Shown: piece by piece, positions 5,757 through 8,413 of the stretch | How the letters are laid out: each line of letters begins with the position of its first letter | How positions within the stretch are numbered: the stretch's first letter is position 1 | NCBI GenBank assembly: GCA_002506255.1 | Contig: DAXF01000073.1 | Location: 1 to 8,413, forward strand | Direction of reading: 5' to 3' | Length of the DNA stretch: 8,413 bases | Source: Methanomassiliicoccaceae archaeon UBA367 | GTDB taxonomy: Archaea; Thermoplasmatota; Thermoplasmata; Methanomassiliicoccales; Methanomethylophilaceae | The notes under the pieces: model-generated | Database searches by the model: none | What the model was told of the DNA's origin: nothing | Seen by the model: the letters and a program-made list of their open reading frames with translations, nothing else | Program-made: the position numbers and the translations under genes

Positions 5757-5911
5757 CAGCCGAAATCCGTGCCGAAGAACCACTTGACGTACGCGTAAGC
5801 GTGATGCCGGAGATAGCTTGCAAGGAGCCCGTCCCGATCGTTGAAAAAGGTCGTGGCCTCCCACCCCGCCGCCGGGGCTCCGGGCAGCGAAAGAGGGGAA
5901 TCCCTAAGCAT
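5756..5911 (-). CDS. Small hypothetical protein, 51 aa
   Basis: The ATG at 5911 overlaps the last codons of the ATPase gene by 8 nt (ATPase stop at 5904). The peptide has a Pro/Ala/Gly-rich start and a compact aromatic C-terminal part (FFNDRDGLLASYLRHHAYAY, then VKWFFGTDFG). This composition looks like a real folded or amphipathic helical protein and is more protein-like than the competing frame that runs through the same DNA from 5864. A GGAGG lies directly against the ATG, too close for normal use, so coupled translation from the ATPase gene is more likely. Family unknown. It may be a small partner of the ATPase or a virion-associated peptide. Confidence 0.5.
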   Translation of the reverse strand: MLRDSPLSLPGAPAAGWEATTFFNDRDGLLASYLRHHAYAYVKWFFGTDFG

Positions 5912-7010
5912 CCTCCGTAGAGACTACGTCTCTATCTCTATGTGTGTAAGTCCCCCCGCCCGGGCTGCCGTCGCCGTTCGCACTGGCCTCTTCCTTTTTC
6001 GACGGGGCCCCGGCTGAGGGCGCATATCTGCCCATACGGGAGATGAGAGTGGACTTGGGAACACCTTCCACAGCGACGATCAGGTCCCACTTCAGAGGCG
6101 GGTCCAGGGACCTGGCTCTCCTTACCCTTGCGGCCTGATCGGCGAGCTTCTGCTCCTCCGGGTCAAGGACCTCGTTCTTGGTCTGGTCCAAACCGTCGAA
6201 GTAATCCTGCAGAGCTCTGGTAAGCTCGTCCTTCCTTATCCCGGAGCACATGTCTATCACAGCCTGATGATCGAATCCGGGCGTATCAGCATAACGGAAG
6301 GTTGCGGCGGCCTCATCATCGTATGCGTAACCTTCCCGGAGATCCGCTATCTTGGTTGTCCATGACGTCCAAGGAACGTACAGCAGGACACTGTCATGCT
6401 GCGCAGAGGGCTTCCATGTGGTGAACTGATAGTCCTGCTCCCTGAGACCTTTCGTCCGGATGAAACGGCGGATCCGAGGCAGGTCCTTGAACCAGAGGTA
6501 GTTCAGATTGCCAGGGTTCTTGGGATCGTCAATGAAGTTGCGTATCTTCGGAACGAGATTCATCATCGAGGGAGAGGCGAACCATACACTCAGGTTGAAT
6601 TTACGAATGACGGGGAGGATATGCAGCATGGCCTGATTCACAGGATCGGAGTTCTGATCTGCGAGCATGTGCGCCTGTGCCTCGTCCATGGCGAGGACCA
6701 GGCGCACATTGTGCCCATACTCAAGGAAGATTGTCAGCATCTCCCTGAAAAGGGCCTCCACGGAGTCCACGTAGCGGACGCCAGGAGGCATGGAGCGTCC
6801 GGGAACACCCGCCTCGACATAGACCACGTTCGTCAGGAGGAACGTCCTCGGAATCCCTTTTATCCTCCCTTCGACGAGAGGCTGCATCATGGACACCATG
6901 GTGAAGGTCTTCCCGGCCTTACGGTTCCCGGTGACCAGATTGACGGCACCGGGCTCAGTGCACCGGTCCATGAGGGCCTCCCTCCGGATCCGGACGAAGG
7001 CTTTGCTCAT
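5904..7010 (-). CDS. P-loop ATPase, Zot/HerA-FtsK-like packaging or transfer type, 368 aa
   Basis: The N-terminal ATPase has Walker A GNRKAGKT (residues 28-35), Walker B LVLAMDE (104-110, with D109 and E110) and a following hydrophobic strand LSVWFASPS (140-148), in the position where additional-strand ATPases carry sensor residues. This short layout resembles Zot-like and viral genome-packaging ATPases rather than helicases. Residues ~307-328 (LKWDLIVAVEGVPKSTLISR region) form a helix-turn-helix, followed by a disordered Ser/Gly-rich tail. It probably pumps or positions DNA during packaging or transfer. ATG at 7010 has GGAGG 4 nt upstream and overlaps the stop of the preceding gene as ATGA. 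No capsid or portal gene is visible here, so the packaging role is inferred. A plasmid partition or conjugation role is the alternative. Confidence 0.75.
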   Translation of the reverse strand: MSKAFVRIRREALMDRCTEPGAVNLVTGNRKAGKTFTMVSMMQPLVEGRIKGIPRTFLLTNVVYVEAGVPGRSMPPGVRYVDSVEALFREMLTIFLEYGHNVRLVLAMDEAQAHMLADQNSDPVNQAMLHILPVIRKFNLSVWFASPSMMNLVPKIRNFIDDPKNPGNLNYLWFKDLPRIRRFIRTKGLREQDYQFTTWKPSAQHDSVLLYVPWTSWTTKIADLREGYAYDDEAAATFRYADTPGFDHQAVIDMCSGIRKDELTRALQDYFDGLDQTKNEVLDPEEQKLADQAARVRRARSLDPPLKWDLIVAVEGVPKSTLISRMGRYAPSAGAPSKKEEASANGDGSPGGGTYTHRDRDVVSTEDA

Positions 7011-7408
7011 ATCGCCTCCTGAAGATCCGAGAAGATCATGACCGAGTCATCCAAGCCCGGAGTCTCTCCGGAGGATCTCTCGCCGCCTATTATGCCCGCA
7101 CGCCTCATGATCAGGCGCAGCGTCCTGAGCCAATGCGTGTAGCCGTCGAAGGAGATCTTCATCAGAGGGTCATCCGGCAGAGGGCTCTCCTCCAAGGCAT
7201 CCTTGTACTCGTCGTACTCCTCGATCTCCATGGGGAGAGTGAGTGACAGGAGCTCCGTGAACGTCCTGATATAGATTGCCCTGGTGTCCATGTCGGCGTA
7301 GGACCTCACAAGGTCCTGATATGTATCGAAGAGCAAAGGCGGCAGATTGAGCCAGAAACGGCTCTGCTTCTCGTATTCTTTCGAATCATCATCAGATGTC
7401 ATAGTCAT
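7007..7408 (-). CDS. Acidic helical hypothetical protein, 131-133 aa
   Basis: I do not recognise this protein. It is predicted to be largely helical: SRFWLNLPPLLFDTYQDLVR, then TRAIYIRTFTELLSL, then an acidic stretch IEEYDEYKDALEE, and a C-terminal helix THWLRTLRLIMRRAG. No Cys cluster, membrane span or catalytic motif is seen. Two starts are possible. ATG at 7408 overlaps the upstream gene by 17 nt. ATG at 7402 has GAGGG 6 nt upstream and is preferred, giving 131 aa. Its TGA overlaps the ATPase ATG (ATGA), so the two are almost certainly co-translated. A role as an ATPase partner or adaptor is a context-based guess. Confidence 0.75.
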   Translation of the reverse strand: MTMTSDDDSKEYEKQSRFWLNLPPLLFDTYQDLVRSYADMDTRAIYIRTFTELLSLTLPMEIEEYDEYKDALEESPLPDDPLMKISFDGYTHWLRTLRLIMRRAGIIGGERSSGETPGLDDSVMIFSDLQEAI

Positions 7409-8006
7409 CCCTCACCGTCTCGAACTCCAGGGGCTCCTTGGCCACCTGTAAAATCGCGTTGCGCCATGTCTTGATCTGCTCCTTTGACGCACGGATCTGC
7501 GTGCCCTGCTCCTGGGCACCGATAAGACGGCCGTACATGCGCACCAGGCTCTTCTTGTTCTGGCACCACCTTATGGCGGCCACGATCTCCAGATGCTTGC
7601 GGACCTTCGCGGCGGCCGCGTAGCGCGCATCCTCCATGACGTATTTCTTCTCCGGATCGACCGAGAGCACCTCCGATACCTCGATTATCGTTCTCGAGGG
7701 CATCTTGAGGATCTCCTTCAGATTTGCGTCCCCGCGCCTCTCCAGGATTGCCTGGAGGCGGTCCAATCGGAAGATCGCGGCCTTGACGTCCGGATACGCC
7801 GTGCCGAAGAGCACGATCTCCATGGTGTCGTTGTCCGGCAGCCTGTTTATCAGCGAGAAGTTCTCGCCTTTGACCTTATCCGTGCCTGTCACCTCCGAAG
7901 ATATAAATACCGACGTACCGAATGATAGATTGCCGTTCGTGGTGCCCTCCAGAACTGTCCCTAGTACCCCGTGAGGGGGAAGGTACGGATGGTCGTTGTA
8001 CTCCAT
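7392..8006 (-). CDS. Hypothetical protein, possible OB-fold, 204 aa (257 aa if translated from 8165)
   Basis: Unknown protein. The N-terminal half is β-rich (HGVLGTVLEGTTNGNLSFGT, then SVFISSE, MEIVLFGTAYPDVKAAIF, RTIIEVSEVLSVD), a pattern compatible with an OB-fold, as in single-stranded DNA-binding proteins. This is weak without a structural search. The C-terminal ~80 residues are helical and basic (ARYAAAAKVRKHLEIVAAIR and onward). ATG at 8006 has GGAG 6 nt upstream and a TATA-like element ~60 bp upstream. The same frame is open to an identical ATG-plus-GGAG at 8165 in the upstream copy of a tandem duplication, which would add 53 residues repeating MEYNDHPYLPPHGVLGTVL. It lies upstream of the acidic helical gene and the ATPase. 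A nucleic-acid role in the same module is plausible. Confidence 0.72.
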   Translation of the reverse strand: MEYNDHPYLPPHGVLGTVLEGTTNGNLSFGTSVFISSEVTGTDKVKGENFSLINRLPDNDTMEIVLFGTAYPDVKAAIFRLDRLQAILERRGDANLKEILKMPSRTIIEVSEVLSVDPEKKYVMEDARYAAAAKVRKHLEIVAAIRWCQNKKSLVRMYGRLIGAQEQGTQIRASKEQIKTWRNAILQVAKEPLEFETVRDDYDI

Positions 8007-8206
8007 CGAGGACTCCGAAAAAATCTGGTTGGCTGACGGCAGTTTTCTGCCACTTCCAAAAATATAAATACCGACATGCCGAATGGCAGATTGCCGCATT
8101 GGTGCCACCAGAACTGTCCCTAGTACCCCGTGAGGGGGAAGGTACGGATGGTCGTTGTACTCCATCGAGGACTCCGAAAAAATCTGGTGGATTGGCGGCA
8201 GTTCTC
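7886..8206. repeat. Head-to-tail tandem duplication, unit about 160 bp, with an 81-bp identical core
   Basis: Copy A is 7886-8046 and copy B is 8047-8206. The core at 7949-8029 is identical to 8108-8188 over all 81 bp, with an offset of 159 bp (53 codons). Outside the core the copies still align but differ by many substitutions and small indels. For example ATATAAATACC is shared at 7901 and 8062, while about a quarter of the adjoining 16 bases differ. On the minus strand the core holds a ribosome binding site, an ATG and the first 19 codons of the 204-aa gene, plus a GTACCCC-GTGA-GGGG-type inverted repeat. The downstream copy is the functional gene start; the upstream copy is probably the duplicate. 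Confidence 0.9.
8062..8071 (-). promoter_or_regulatory. TATA-like element for the 204-aa gene
   Basis: Read on the minus strand, GGTATTTATATTTTTGG contains TATTTATAT, close to the archaeal TATA box. It is about 56-65 bp upstream of the ATG at 8006, placing transcription start near 8040 and giving a ~33-nt leader that includes GGAG. The equivalent bases in copy A (7901-7910) lie inside the coding region as codons for VFIS, so only the copy B element is placed to drive the gene. Confidence 0.4.
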
Positions 8207-8413
8207 ATCTTCTTCTCCCTCTTATCTTCGCATAGAGTTTCTCTTTGCCTTTGATGCCGTTCACGTTGTCGCCGACCGCCCCGGTGATGAAATCATTCAC
8301 CTGGAGGGCGTGCTCCTCCGAGCTCCTGGAGACCTCGAACCACTCTATCTCGAGGCCTTCCTTCAGCTTGTCTCTGCATAGGGCCTTCAATTCCGGCCCC
8401 GTCTCGATCGGTG
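8205..8413 (-). CDS. DUF3800 family protein, C-terminal end, cut by right window edge
   Basis: Only the last 68 residues are present; the frame is open to position 8413. The segment LEIEWFEVSRSSEEHALQVNDFITGAVGDNVNG matches the typical end of DUF3800 proteins, where an 'S-x(5-7)-LQ-x-x-D-x-I-x-GA' motif precedes a basic tail. DUF3800 proteins are common in phages and mobile islands and are suspected to be RNase H-fold nucleases, but the catalytic N-terminal half is outside the window. Its TGA at 8205 is in the same frame as the following gene, separated by 39 nt from the ATG at 8165. That places it at the head of the right-hand operon as seen here. Confidence 0.65.
   Translation of the reverse strand, partial: PIETGPELKALCRDKLKEGLEIEWFEVSRSSEEHALQVNDFITGAVGDNVNGIKGKEKLYAKIRGRRR

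Noticed and set aside
5625..5864. 79-codon minus-strand ORF starting with GTG at 5864
   Set aside because: Its first half overlaps the more protein-like 51-aa ORF in another frame; only the part from ATG 5756 is kept, as a possible 43-aa ORF.
5370..5900. tRNA or other structured RNA gene, or tRNA attachment site, in the convergent gap
   Set aside because: No cloverleaf or T-loop consensus was found; a GGTTCCTGG-like stretch near 5680 lacks matching stems.
6396..7022. A 208-codon plus-strand open frame opposite the P-loop ATPase gene
   Set aside because: It is His/Pro/Arg-rich low-plausibility protein lying wholly antisense to a gene with clear Walker motifs and coupled start signals.
7886..8206. 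CRISPR array or iteron origin in the duplicated region
   Set aside because: Only two long direct copies with no spacers, and the repeat is the duplicated 5' end of a gene.

Overview
This window looks like part of an integrated or extrachromosomal mobile element (virus, plasmid or integrative element), most likely from an archaeon. The archaeal reading rests on TATA-like boxes at the right distance upstream of starts, one apparently leaderless gene, strong GGAGG-type ribosome binding sites inside operons, an AbrB/SpoVT swapped-hairpin regulator facing a winged-helix regulator, and a DUF3631-like helicase. The lineage cannot be fixed from the sequence. Nearly every gene is small and tightly packed, with ATGA, TGATG or short overlaps.

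Left block (minus strand, 2976 down to 1): an AbrB-like regulator, a 77-aa helical protein, two small Cys-rich (probable zinc) proteins, a 497-aa AAA+/SF3-type replicative helicase, then the N-terminal part of a tyrosine recombinase that runs off the left edge. This is a replication and integration module. The recombinase has a ribosome binding site but no visible ATG, GTG or TTG start. An AT-rich spacer with repeated sequence lies between helicase and recombinase.

Middle block (plus strand, 3092 to 5369): a divergent control region rich in palindromes drives a probably leaderless winged-helix protein, then a small charged helical protein whose 5' end looks frameshifted, then a 533-aa radical SAM protein with a B12-binding-like N-terminal domain and a helical insertion. 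These three genes overlap or nearly touch and look like a cargo operon inserted in opposite orientation between two core modules.

Right block (minus strand, 8413 down to about 5500): the C-terminus of a DUF3800 protein, a 204-aa protein of unknown function, an acidic helical protein, a Zot/HerA-like P-loop ATPase with a C-terminal helix-turn-helix, then a run of very small overlapping ORFs. This may be a DNA-packaging or DNA-transfer module.

The most unusual structure is a head-to-tail tandem duplication of about 160 bp at 7886-8206 over the 5' end of the 204-aa gene. It contains an 81-bp island identical in both copies while the flanks have diverged. The duplication keeps the frame, and it places a TATA-like element at a suitable distance upstream of the downstream start codon. 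No rRNA, tRNA or CRISPR array was recognised.
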